In this document: positions 17,177 to 24,221 of the stretch, one piece after another
How positions within the stretch are numbered: position 1 is the first letter of the stretch
How the letters are laid out: every line of letters begins with the position of its first letter
NCBI RefSeq assembly: GCF_013373795.3
Contig: NZ_CP088022.1
Location: forward strand, 7,502,001 to 7,566,000
Reading direction: 5' to 3'
Source of the DNA: Bradyrhizobium quebecense
GTDB lineage: Bacteria > Pseudomonadota > Alphaproteobacteria > Rhizobiales > Xanthobacteraceae
DNA length: 64,000 nt
Translations under genes and position numbers: made by a program
Notes under the pieces: generated by a model
What the model was told of the DNA's origin: nothing
What the model saw: the letters and a program-made list of their open reading frames with translations, nothing else
Databases searched by the model: none

Positions 17177-17647
17177 TCAGGCGACGGCGGTGTTAAGGAC
17201 GGACCAGTGTGTATCCGTTCTCGGTGAGAAGCAGGATCTGTGCGACGCCGACCTGCACGGGGTGGCGGCTGCGATGTAGTCCGGCCGCTTGCCGGTGTCG
17301 CGCTCGATCGTGTCGACGGTGTTGAGGCAGATGTCGACCCGCGCGCCCTGCGCGACTAGGCTCTCGACCAGCTTGCGGTTGGCATTGTCAGGCTTGAGCA
17401 GCTCGGTGCCCGGGCCGAAGGCGACGATCTCGACCGCGACCTTGTCGGGGTCGTAGTGCTTCATCAGATTGCTCGCGACGCTGATGACGAGGCCCTGCTT
17501 CTTCGGATCGTTGTCGGAGAGCTGCAGCACGACCTTGTGCTCGGCGAACGGCTTGTCCTGCAGCGGCGCGAGCTGGGCGCGGGCCGGCGGCGTTGCCAGC
17601 GCGACGGCCGTAAGGCCGAGCGCCGCGATGAGCGCGCGCCGCGTCAT
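17177..17647 (-). CDS. DsrE-family protein of the sox operon, C-terminus frameshifted
   Basis: The ATG at 17647 overlaps the soxB stop (ATGA). The product has a signal peptide (MTRRALIAALGLTAVALATPPARA), then a DsrE-like domain: HKVVLQLSDNDPKKQGLVIS, VEIVAFGPGTELL, VESLVAQGARVDICLNTVD. After ...PDYIAAATP the reading frame gives an implausible Ser/Arg-rich tail to 17177. If one C is restored in the GGGG run (plus strand 17259-17262), the frame continues as VQVGVAQILLLTENGYTLVR and stops at 17193, the expected hydrophobic end of the family. So one base is missing, either truly or by assembly error. A short hairpin-containing gap with a GCCGC/GCGGC stem near 17113-17125 follows. Confidence 0.8.
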   Translation of the reverse strand: MTRRALIAALGLTAVALATPPARAQLAPLQDKPFAEHKVVLQLSDNDPKKQGLVISVASNLMKHYDPDKVAVEIVAFGPGTELLKPDNANRKLVESLVAQGARVDICLNTVDTIERDTGKRPDYIAAATPCRSASHRSCFSPRTDTHWSVLNTAVA

Positions 17648-19389
17648 CCGTGCCTCGCAATGCCCGGGTTGTCCTCGACGCCTTTCAGCGTCACGCCGGG
17701 TTCGTCGCGGTTCGGCGGCCGGCCGGAGCGCAGATGCCTGGCCATGACATCCCATATCGGTGCGCCGTTCTGCTGGTTGACCGAGGCCCAGCCCGCGACC
17801 TTGTAATGCTTGCCGGCTTCGAGATGCTTGCCGTTGCCGAGCTTCAGCTCGGAAATGCGCTTGCCGACGGTCTCGCCCGGCGTGCAGGTGTAGGCGAGGC
17901 CGCCGACGCGGACCATGTCACCGCCCTGCTGATAATAGGGATCGACGTTGAACAGGTTGTCGCAGACGTCTTCCAGCACATCCTTGATCTGGCTGCCGGT
18001 CATCGTGGCGACGTAGGTCTCGGGATAGGTGATCGCGGTTTCCGACAGCACGTCTTCCATGGTCAGCGGCTGGCCGGCGAGTGTGGTGAGGCCCCAGCGG
18101 AAGCCGGGCGACAGCGCGATTTCGGCGTTGAGCTCGTTCAGCAGCGCATCGCAGATCAGCTGGTCGATGGTGCCGGAGAAATTGCCGCGGCGGTAGAGCA
18201 GGCGGTCGGCCGTGCCGAGCTTGTCGCTCCATTCGTCGGCATGCGGATCGCGCATCTTGTCGATCAGCGTCTGCATCGCCGGATCGGGCTTCAAGAGCTC
18301 GGCAAACACCGGCAGCAGGCGGTAGCGGAGATTGGCGACCTTGCCCTTCGTGAGGTCGAGATCGAGCACGCCGATGAACTTGCCGTTGGAGCCGGCATTG
18401 GTGACCAGTGTGACGCCGCCAGCATTGGTCACCGTGATCGGGATCGGGATCGCGTCATGGGTATGGCCGCCGAGGATGACGTCGATGCCGGTGACGCGGC
18501 TGGCGAGCTTGAGGTCGACGTCCATGCCGTTGTGCGACAGCAAAATCACCGCCTCGACCTTGTCGTTGTTGCGATGGCCGTCGACGAGCTTTTGCAGCTC
18601 CTCGTCGCGGATGCCGAACTTCCAGTCCGGCGTGAAGCGCTTGGGGTGGGCGATCGGCACGTAAGGAAAGGCCTGGCCGATGATCGCGACGCGATGGCCG
18701 CCGATCTCCTTGATGACAGACGGCTTGAACACCCGACCCGAGGCCGGATCGAACGCCTTGGCGTCGTTGAACGCGGCCTCCTCGGTCAGGAATACGTTCT
18801 GCGCCAGGAACTCGCCCTTGAAGCGGGAGAGATTGTCGCGCAGCACCTGCTCGCCATAGGTGAACTCCCAATGCCCGGTCATCGCCTCGATGCCGAGCAG
18901 ATTGGCGGCCTCCACCATGTCGGCGCCGTTCATGGCGTTGGCAAGCCCGGTGCCCTGCCAGAGGTCGCCGCCGTCGAGCAGGATCGAACGCTTCTCGCCG
19001 ACATCGGCGCGCAGCTTGTCGATCAGCGTCTTCAGATGCGCAAAGCCGCCGAGCCGGCCGAAGCGGACGGCGGCCTTCTCGAACTCGACACAGGTAAAGG
19101 CATAGGCATCGGCACTGTCGGGCCGGATGCCGAAGCGGTCGAGGAACGCCTTGCCGACCAGATGCGGCGGCTGGCCGGCCATCGCGCCGACGCCGATATT
19201 GACGCCGGGCTCGCGGAAGAACACCGGCTTGAGCTGCGCATGCGTGTCGGTCATGTGCAGGATGCGGGCGTTGCCGAAGCGTTCGAAGTCGTAGACGCTG
19301 GCGGTATCGGCACTGCGCGCGAGTCGGGGCAGGCCGGCCACAAGCGTTGCGGCGGCCGAAGCGCTCAGGAAATCGCGGCGGCGGATCAT
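17644..19389 (-). CDS. soxB: Thiosulfohydrolase SoxB
   Basis: A 581-residue periplasmic dimanganese hydrolase that removes the terminal sulfate from sulfur carried by SoxY. It has a twin-arginine signal (RRRDFLSASAAATLVAG). The calcineurin-like domain shows HMTDTHAQLKP, LLDGGDLWQGTG, GHWEFTYG, LLSHNGMD and GGHTHD, followed by the C-terminal 5'-nucleotidase-type domain. The ATG at 19389 with GGAGAG just upstream is chosen; another ATG precedes it by one codon, and longer in-frame starts would run through the palindromic repeat at 19414. Downstream it overlaps the DsrE-like gene. Confidence 0.95.
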   Translation of the reverse strand: MIRRRDFLSASAAATLVAGLPRLARSADTASVYDFERFGNARILHMTDTHAQLKPVFFREPGVNIGVGAMAGQPPHLVGKAFLDRFGIRPDSADAYAFTCVEFEKAAVRFGRLGGFAHLKTLIDKLRADVGEKRSILLDGGDLWQGTGLANAMNGADMVEAANLLGIEAMTGHWEFTYGEQVLRDNLSRFKGEFLAQNVFLTEEAAFNDAKAFDPASGRVFKPSVIKEIGGHRVAIIGQAFPYVPIAHPKRFTPDWKFGIRDEELQKLVDGHRNNDKVEAVILLSHNGMDVDLKLASRVTGIDVILGGHTHDAIPIPITVTNAGGVTLVTNAGSNGKFIGVLDLDLTKGKVANLRYRLLPVFAELLKPDPAMQTLIDKMRDPHADEWSDKLGTADRLLYRRGNFSGTIDQLICDALLNELNAEIALSPGFRWGLTTLAGQPLTMEDVLSETAITYPETYVATMTGSQIKDVLEDVCDNLFNVDPYYQQGGDMVRVGGLAYTCTPGETVGKRISELKLGNGKHLEAGKHYKVAGWASVNQQNGAPIWDVMARHLRSGRPPNRDEPGVTLKGVEDNPGIARHG

Positions 19390-19413
19390 CATCACTCTCT
19401 CCGCGCCCCTCTT

Positions 19414-19546
19414 CACCTCTCCCGCTTGCGGGGGAGGTCGTATCGCATCGCAGATGCGATACGGGTGGGGGCTCTTTCCACACAATGAACGGGGTGAATC
19501 GCTGCGAAACCCCCACCCCAACCCTCCCCCGCAAGCGGGAGAGGGG
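19414..19546. repeat. Two-hairpin palindromic repeat, family F5, copy 2, inside the sox operon
   Basis: CACCTCTCCCGCTTGCGGGG at the left is mirrored by CCCCCGCAAGCGGGAGAGG at the right, with inner hairpin ATCGCATCGCAGATGCGAT and GTGGGGG against CCCCCAC. It separates soxK and soxB. Near-identical arms occur at 21109 between soxY and soxZ. Confidence 0.88.
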
Positions 19547-19584
19547 GCGCAGGGAGCTCGCGGGTCAACCTCATCCCAAACTCA

Positions 19585-19899
19585 TCAACGAACTTCCATG
19601 TCCTTCCAGCGTTCCTTTTCGCTGGTCGCCTGGAAGATCGATGCCTTTGCCAGCGCCTCGGCCTCCTTGGCCTGGGTGACTGCGGTGTCGAAATCACCAG
19701 CCTCACCGGCCTTTTTTGCGGCGGATAGCGTCGAGGCTGTCGTGGTCCACTGGTTGCGCAGCAGGCCTGCTTCCTTGTTGGCGGCCTCAGCCGCGGCGTA
19801 GGCCGCCCTGTAGTCGGCTTCGGAGGCGGCGAGGGCTGCGGTTGCCGTCGCGATCAGCAGGGCCGATGCCGCGAAGATGGCTCTGATGGCCGCACTCAT
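19585..19899 (-). CDS. soxK: SoxAX-associated small subunit, SoxK-like
   Basis: A 104-residue secreted protein starting at an ATG that overlaps the soxA stop (ATGA). It has a signal peptide (MSAAIRAIFAASALLIATATAALA) and a mature part that is almost entirely helical and rich in Ala, Glu and Lys, with a single LLRNQWTTTAS segment. Size, composition, secretion and position right after soxA match SoxK/SAXB, the small protein that binds and stabilises the SoxAX cytochrome in some alphaproteobacteria. No haem motif and no cysteine. The identity rests largely on position and general features rather than a catalytic motif. Confidence 0.7.
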   Translation of the reverse strand: MSAAIRAIFAASALLIATATAALAASEADYRAAYAAAEAANKEAGLLRNQWTTTASTLSAAKKAGEAGDFDTAVTQAKEAEALAKASIFQATSEKERWKDMEVR

Positions 19900-20753
19900 G
19901 GCCTTGCTCCCGGACCCGAAATCGGCAGGCCATTGCTGACATAGGACAGGTAGTATTCGAGGTTGCGGTACTCGTCGTCCTGCGGATTGAGCGGCACGCC
20001 GCGAATCTGGCTGTTGCAGGTGGTGAAGCGGCGGCTGGTCGTGCCCATGCCTGACCATTCCGAGCGGTAGATCGGCATCGCGTTCAGGATGCCGAGCGCC
20101 GGCGCCAGCACCTCGGCGCGGATGCGCTCGCCCGGGCTCTGGATGTGGCAGGTGGCGCAGGAGAAATTGAGCTGGCCGCGGCGGGTGTAGAAATACTCCT
20201 TGCCGTTCTGATAGGCCTCCAGCGCGCGCGGATCGTCCGGAATCTTGATGTCCATCGGCTTGCCGCGCGAGGTGAAGGCCATGTAGGCAGTGAGCGCCGC
20301 CATGTCGTCCTTCACATAGGAGAACGGCGCCTCGCCATTGGCCTCGCGGCAGCGGTTGAGCGCGAGCTCGAGCGTGACGACCTTGCCTTCCTTTTCGTCG
20401 AAATAAGGATAGTTCTGGCGGATGCCGATGCCCTGGTTCGGGAAGCAGTCGGCGTAGGTCTTGCCGTTCTTGAACGGCTTCGAGAACATTTCCTTGCCGG
20501 CCTCGAGCGAGAACTCGTAGGGCGGAAACTGTTCCTTCTCTTCCCACTGCTTGTGCAGATCCTCATTCATCGAATAGGGACCGTTGACGAAATCCTCGGG
20601 CTTCAGCTTGGGGAATTTGCTGGTGAAGAATTTCTGGAACGCGACCTTGTCGGCGGCGGGATCGATGGCGCTGGCCGCGCGCGCCGGCACGCAGGCCAGC
20701 ACGCCGAGTGCAAGCGTCGCGACTGCCGCGCGGATTGCGAGGCGCCGCGTCAT
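19896..20753 (-). CDS. soxA: L-cysteine S-thiosulfotransferase subunit SoxA, single c-type haem motif
   Basis: A 285-residue periplasmic cytochrome with a cleavable signal (MTRRLAIRAAVATLALGVLACVPARA). SoxA with SoxX couples thiosulfate oxidatively to the cysteine of SoxY. The active haem site is the CATCH motif at residues 199-203, and the conserved cysteine ligand is C246 in FTTCNSQIRG. In the N-terminal half, where dihaem SoxA proteins have a second CxxCH, only lone cysteines C103 and C135 remain, suggesting a disulfide instead of a haem: a monohaem SoxA. Start and stop both overlap neighbours by 4 nt. Confidence 0.95.
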   Translation of the reverse strand: MTRRLAIRAAVATLALGVLACVPARAASAIDPAADKVAFQKFFTSKFPKLKPEDFVNGPYSMNEDLHKQWEEKEQFPPYEFSLEAGKEMFSKPFKNGKTYADCFPNQGIGIRQNYPYFDEKEGKVVTLELALNRCREANGEAPFSYVKDDMAALTAYMAFTSRGKPMDIKIPDDPRALEAYQNGKEYFYTRRGQLNFSCATCHIQSPGERIRAEVLAPALGILNAMPIYRSEWSGMGTTSRRFTTCNSQIRGVPLNPQDDEYRNLEYYLSYVSNGLPISGPGARP

Positions 20754-21061
20754 TGAATCTTCGCCGTGGTGGTGTCGGTCGCGCCCTTGTTGTCGACCCA
20801 GCTGACCTTCAGATCGTCGCCCTTCTTGCCGCCCTTGAAGGCGAATTTGACATAGGGGTCCTTGGAGACGCCGCCGCCCCAGTCGGCGACGAACACCGGC
20901 TTGCCGTCATACTCGAAGGTCAGCACCTGGATGAAATGCGGCGGGATGATCTCGCCCTTGGCGTCCTTGACGAAGCCGGAATCCATCGGATGCTGGATCA
21001 GCGCCTGCACCTCGGTGGTGTCGCCGTTTGACGTGGCGCGCACGCGAATGCTCGATGCCAT
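20750..21061 (-). CDS. soxZ: Sulfur carrier partner SoxZ
   Basis: A 103-residue cytosol-synthesised protein of immunoglobulin-like fold, without signal peptide; it is exported bound to SoxY through the SoxY Tat signal. Family landmarks are MASSIRVRA, IQHPMDSGF, PPHFIQVLTFEYDGKPVF, ADWGGGVSKDPY and FAFKGGKKGDDLKVSW. The ATG at 21061 is preceded by AGAGGA with about 9-nt spacing, so the upstream in-frame extension encoded by a repeat is not used. Its stop overlaps the soxA start (ATGA), indicating coupling. Confidence 0.95.
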   Translation of the reverse strand: MASSIRVRATSNGDTTEVQALIQHPMDSGFVKDAKGEIIPPHFIQVLTFEYDGKPVFVADWGGGVSKDPYVKFAFKGGKKGDDLKVSWVDNKGATDTTTAKIQ

Positions 21062-21108
21062 CTGGTTTATTCCTCTGTTATCGCAACGGCCCGTCCGCGG
21101 GTTCGCTT

Positions 21109-21240
21109 CACCTCTCCCGCTTGCGGGGGAGGTCGGATCGCATCGCAAGATGCGATCCGGGTGGGGGCTCTCTCCAAACGAAGAGCATCTATCGTGGCAA
21201 AACCCCCACCCCGACCCTCCCCCGCAAGCGGGAGAGGGAG
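21109..21240. repeat. Two-hairpin palindromic repeat, family F5, copy 3, inside the sox operon
   Basis: Arms CACCTCTCCCGCTTGCGGGG and CCCCCGCAAGCGGGAGAGGG with inner GGATCGCATC..GATGCGATCC hairpin. It fills most of the gap between soxY and soxZ. Its arms are almost the same as in the copy between soxK and soxB. Confidence 0.88.
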
Positions 21241-21281
21241 CGCAGCGAGTTTGCGGGTTCGATCGATGCTCATCATGTGCA

Positions 21282-21776
21282 CTAGCCGCCGCAGCCGCCG
21301 ACGGTGACCTTGATTTCCTTGCTCGCGCTGTAGAGCTTGCCGCCGGCCTCGACGATCACGGTGACGTTGCTGGTCTTGGCCATCTTGATGCGGTTGGCGA
21401 CGCTCGGCAGCGTGCCGGCCGGAATCCTGTACGAGGCGATCAGCGAGATCGGGTTCTCGCTCACCAGGAACGAGATCGAGGTGACGTCGGCCAGCGTCGT
21501 GGTGGCGGAGATCGGCACCACGGCGCCGTTCTCGGCGATCTCGGGTGCGTCCATCTTGACCTTATCCGAGGGCTCGGCGGTCTTGCCGTACAGCGCCTTG
21601 ATCGCATCGGCCTCGTTCTTCTGCTTGAACGCCTCTTGCGGATATTTGTCGTTGGCGGCGGCGAGCGCCTGCGGCACGTCGAACGGAATGACGCCGAGGC
21701 CGATCAGCGCGGCGACGCCCGCGCCCTTCAACACCAGGCGGCGGTCCCTAAAAAATTCGCTGGTCGTGATGTTCAT
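21282..21776 (-). CDS. soxY: Thiosulfate oxidation carrier protein SoxY
   Basis: A 164-residue periplasmic carrier with a Tat signal (RDRRLVLKGAGVAALIG). It ends in the defining flexible tail VGGCGG, whose cysteine carries the sulfur intermediates through the Sox cycle. The mature part shows the expected immunoglobulin-like region (VPISATTTLADVTSISFLV, ISLIASYRI). The ATG at 21776 is chosen because GAGGAG lies 9 nt upstream; a longer start at 21812 would overlap soxX. SoxY works as a heterodimer with SoxZ. Confidence 0.95.
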   Translation of the reverse strand: MNITTSEFFRDRRLVLKGAGVAALIGLGVIPFDVPQALAAANDKYPQEAFKQKNEADAIKALYGKTAEPSDKVKMDAPEIAENGAVVPISATTTLADVTSISFLVSENPISLIASYRIPAGTLPSVANRIKMAKTSNVTVIVEAGGKLYSASKEIKVTVGGCGG

Positions 21777-21808
21777 CGAAAAAATCTCCTCAAGCTGATG
21801 TCGCCGCG

Positions 21809-22156
21809 TCACAGCGTCTGCAGGAAGTCCACCACCGCGCCGATTTCCTTCTCGCTCAAAATCCGGTTTCGGCCGAACGGCGGCATCACTGTTTGCGGGT
21901 TGCGCTTGGTCTCATCGGTCACGATCGCGATCAACTCGTCGCGGCTGTATTTCGCCTTGAGGCCGGTCAATTCGGGGCCGATCGTGCCGGGCAGCTCGCC
22001 GCCCTTGATGACATGGCAGGTCAGGCAATTGCCCTTGCCGCGGTCGAAGGCGAGCTTCTGGCCCTCGGCGGCGGATTGGGCCTGCGCGGGCGCGGCCATG
22101 GCGGTGCCGGCCAGCAGCGCCAGGACAAGGGCTGGCTTGGAGAAAGTGGCGATCAA
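21809..22156 (-). CDS. soxX: Sulfur-oxidation c-type cytochrome SoxX
   Basis: About 115 residues: signal peptide ending ..AMAAPAQA, then a monohaem class I cytochrome c domain with CLTCH and the methionine ligand in VMPPFGRNR. SoxX is the electron-accepting partner of SoxA. No ATG precedes the signal peptide. The TTG at 22156 gives a normal-length signal peptide and is my choice; another in-frame TTG at 22216 would add 20 residues of unlikely signal sequence. It is the first gene of the sox operon visible here; the next gene upstream is on the opposite strand, so the promoter should lie between 22157 and 22429. Confidence 0.88.
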   Translation of the reverse strand: MIATFSKPALVLALLAGTAMAAPAQAQSAAEGQKLAFDRGKGNCLTCHVIKGGELPGTIGPELTGLKAKYSRDELIAIVTDETKRNPQTVMPPFGRNRILSEKEIGAVVDFLQTL

Positions 22157-22429
22157 GGACGTTTCCCGGGCTTCAATCTCGATGATCCCATCGCAATATA
22201 AGAGTGGAAAGCACAAAGGCCATCGGCTGGCAACTCGGAGAATAGGCGCGTTGCGACGGGGTTAATGCCGGAGAGGTGGTCAGCCTAGACGAGATCAGAC
22301 CCGTCACCCCAGCGCAACGGCAAAGCCTTTGCGCGGCGATGACGGGTTGGGCTGTATGCGATGCGGGTTCCGCTTTTGCGGATGGATGTGCACGATTTAC
22401 GAGTGGCTGTTCTAACAGGAGAAGGCGCT

Positions 22430-23119
22430 GTGGCGGAGTTTGTGGTGGAGTTCGGCAAGGACGGCAGGCCGGTCGAGGCGGACGGGCGGCTCGACGCGGC
22501 GGCATTCCACCGCAATCACCAGCCGATCTGGGCGGTCCTGAAGGACTACCTCGCGGGCCGATCCGGCGACGTGCTGGAAGCCGGCAGCGGCACCGGCCAG
22601 CACGTCGTCTATTTCGCCGGTCGAACGCCCGACATCATCTGGTGGCCGAGCGACCTCCATGCGGCGCATCTGCGCAGCATCGAAGCCTGGCGCGTGCATG
22701 CCGGCCTGCCAAACATCCAGCCGCCGCAACCGATCGATCTGTCCGACCCCGCCTGGTCGCCGGCGCCGCTGGACGGCAAGGGTCCGGACAAACTGCTCGC
22801 GATCTTCTGCGCCAATGTGATCCACATCGCGCCGTGGCGCGTCGCCGAGGGCCTGTTCGCCGGCGCCGCACGGCATTTGCGCGCCGACGGCCGGCTGTTC
22901 CTCTACGGCCCGTTCAAGCGCGGCGGCAAGCACACCGCGCTCAGCAATGCGGTGTTCGACACGTCGCTGCGCGAACGCGACGCCGAGTGGGGCGTGCGCG
23001 ACATCGCCGATGTCGAGACTCTTGCGGAGAGTGTCGGCCTGAAGCTCGACGGTACCTTCGAGATGCCGGCCAACAACATGATCCTGATGTTCGTCCGGAA
23101 GGATGCGGCTCAATCGTAG
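22430..23119 (+). CDS. SAM-dependent methyltransferase, DUF938 family
   Basis: A 229-residue class I methyltransferase-like protein. The SAM-binding glycine-rich motif is VLEAGSGTGQHVVYFAGR at about residues 44-61, the acidic strand-2 residue is in WWPSDLHA, and the strand-4 region is LLAIFCANVIHIAPW. The closing part (LFLYGPFKRGGKHT, then DIADVETLAESVGL) follows the DUF938 pattern. The methyl acceptor is unknown. I chose GTG at 22430 because AGGAG lies 8 nt upstream. Divergent from soxX. Confidence 0.82.
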   Translation: MAEFVVEFGKDGRPVEADGRLDAAAFHRNHQPIWAVLKDYLAGRSGDVLEAGSGTGQHVVYFAGRTPDIIWWPSDLHAAHLRSIEAWRVHAGLPNIQPPQPIDLSDPAWSPAPLDGKGPDKLLAIFCANVIHIAPWRVAEGLFAGAARHLRADGRLFLYGPFKRGGKHTALSNAVFDTSLRERDAEWGVRDIADVETLAESVGLKLDGTFEMPANNMILMFVRKDAAQS

Positions 23120-23373
23120 AGGGATTAGCCGACTGCGTCCGCCGTAGCGCAGCGTCCGAAGGCGGAAGGCGTAATCCACCATTGTGACGTGCCGCGAACG
23201 ATGGCGGGTTATGCTTCGCTAGCTCGCCCTGCAAGACCAATATTGGCTTAGCTATAACCCGGGCACCATCAGTCCCCGCGCAGCCGGCAACGTTCGTCGG
23301 CAATCCCGGCACTGCTGCTTCACCTTTGTCAGCCGCCGTCGTCGATCGCCAGGCTTTCCTCGTTGATCCAAGA
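23120..23373. other. Intergenic stretch without recognisable gene
   Basis: No supported gene. It begins with AGGGATTAGCCGACTGCGTC and includes TAATCCACCATT...AATGGCGGGTTA-like halves that look like a degraded intergenic repeat (23170-23220). I searched for a small HicA toxin frame before the HicB gene and found none. Confidence 0.5.
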
Positions 23374-23389
23374 TGTGTCATTTGACACA
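23374..23389. promoter_or_regulatory. Perfect 16-bp inverted repeat upstream of the HicB-like gene
   Basis: TGTGTCA-TT-TGACACA is a perfect palindrome with 7-bp arms, 43 nt before the ATG at 23433. A second partial half, GTGTGTGAAA, follows at about 23395. HicB antitoxins commonly repress their own promoter through ribbon-helix-helix or HTH domains, so autoregulation is plausible. Confidence 0.6.
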
Positions 23390-23432
23390 CCGGTAGTGTG
23401 TGAAATAGCATACTCGGACGACGGAGGCCAGA

Positions 23433-23930
23433 ATGACGAGGCGACTTTATCCGGCTGTGCTGGAGCGCGGGCCGCGCGGCGCGTTCGGGGCGTGGTTTCC
23501 CGACTTTCCCGGCTGCGTTGCCGGCGGCAAGTCGCAGGAAGAGGCGATCGAGCGGGCCGAGCGGGCGCTGGCGCAGGCGGTCGACGGCTGGGTCGAGCAG
23601 GGCCACGGGTTGCCGGAGCCGACGCCGATCGAGCGGATCGTGCCGCCCAAGGGCTCCGACGTCGCCGCCTTCTTCATGGTTGGCGTCGATCCGCCCGATC
23701 CATCCGAGCGCGTCAACGTCTATCTGCCGAAAAGCCTGATTGCGCGCATCGACAAGCGCGCCGCCGAGCTCGGCATGAGCCGTTCGAGCTTCTTCGGCTT
23801 TGCGAGCTCGCTCGCGCTCGAATGGCCGGGCGGATATCCGCGCGGCGCCCCGATCGCGCCGCGCTCCAAGGTGCACAAGACCGGCGCGCTGCGCGCCGAG
23901 AAGCGGCCGGGCAAGAAGCCTGCGCGGTAG
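23433..23930 (+). CDS. HicB-like antitoxin with ribbon-helix-helix C-terminus, orphan
   Basis: A 165-residue protein. Residues 1-60 form the HicB partial RNase H-like fold (YPAVLERGPRGAFGAWFPDFPGCVAGG then EEAIERAERALAQAVDGWVEQG). From about 88 a ribbon-helix-helix DNA-binding segment follows (ERVNVYLPKSLIARIDKRAAELGMSRSSFFGFAS is the region). The tail is basic (KKPAR end). Antitoxins of this type neutralise HicA mRNA interferases, but no HicA toxin gene is visible on either side, so it is either orphaned or works as a stand-alone regulator. GGAGG precedes the ATG. A perfect inverted repeat lies upstream. Confidence 0.82.
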   Translation: MTRRLYPAVLERGPRGAFGAWFPDFPGCVAGGKSQEEAIERAERALAQAVDGWVEQGHGLPEPTPIERIVPPKGSDVAAFFMVGVDPPDPSERVNVYLPKSLIARIDKRAAELGMSRSSFFGFASSLALEWPGGYPRGAPIAPRSKVHKTGALRAEKRPGKKPAR

Positions 23931-23955
23931 GTGACGCGCGATGTAACACGCGTGA

Positions 23956-24077
23956 CGTCGTCCTGGCGAAAGCCAGGACCCATTACCCCAAATGCTGGTT
24001 GTTGCGCGTAGCTGGGGCCGCGATTCCTCTCACGACAAAACTCGGTGGTTATGGTCCTGGCTTTCGCCAGGACGACG
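23956..24077. repeat. Two-hairpin palindromic repeat, family F3, copy 2
   Basis: CGTCGTCCTGGCGAAAGCCA at the left, GGCTTTCGCCAGGACGACG at the right, each containing its own small hairpin. Shares arms with the copy at 63134. Confidence 0.85.
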
Positions 24078-24221
24078 CCGGGTGTGAGTATTCGACCAGG
24101 CCAACCCTCGTGCGCCTCCCGCATGGCCTACGTCCGTTTGCGCCGGTTGATCGGCCTGCACCTGCTCTCCATAGTGCGCGCGATTGGAGGCTCCCGCTGG
24201 GGCTTCAAGGCGGGACGACCG

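Noticed and set aside
19393..19521. An extended N-terminus of SoxB starting at 19521
   Set aside because: The extra residues are encoded by the F5 repeat, and the ATG at 19389 has a proper ribosome binding site and leads directly into the Tat signal.
23120..23432. A HicA toxin gene before hicB
   Set aside because: No small frame with a double-stranded-RNA-binding-like fold or catalytic histidine was found on either strand.
24045..24221. An extended N-terminus of the MFS gene starting at 24045
   Set aside because: The extra codons lie in and next to the F3 repeat and have no MFS-like sequence; the ATG at 24222 fits the family.
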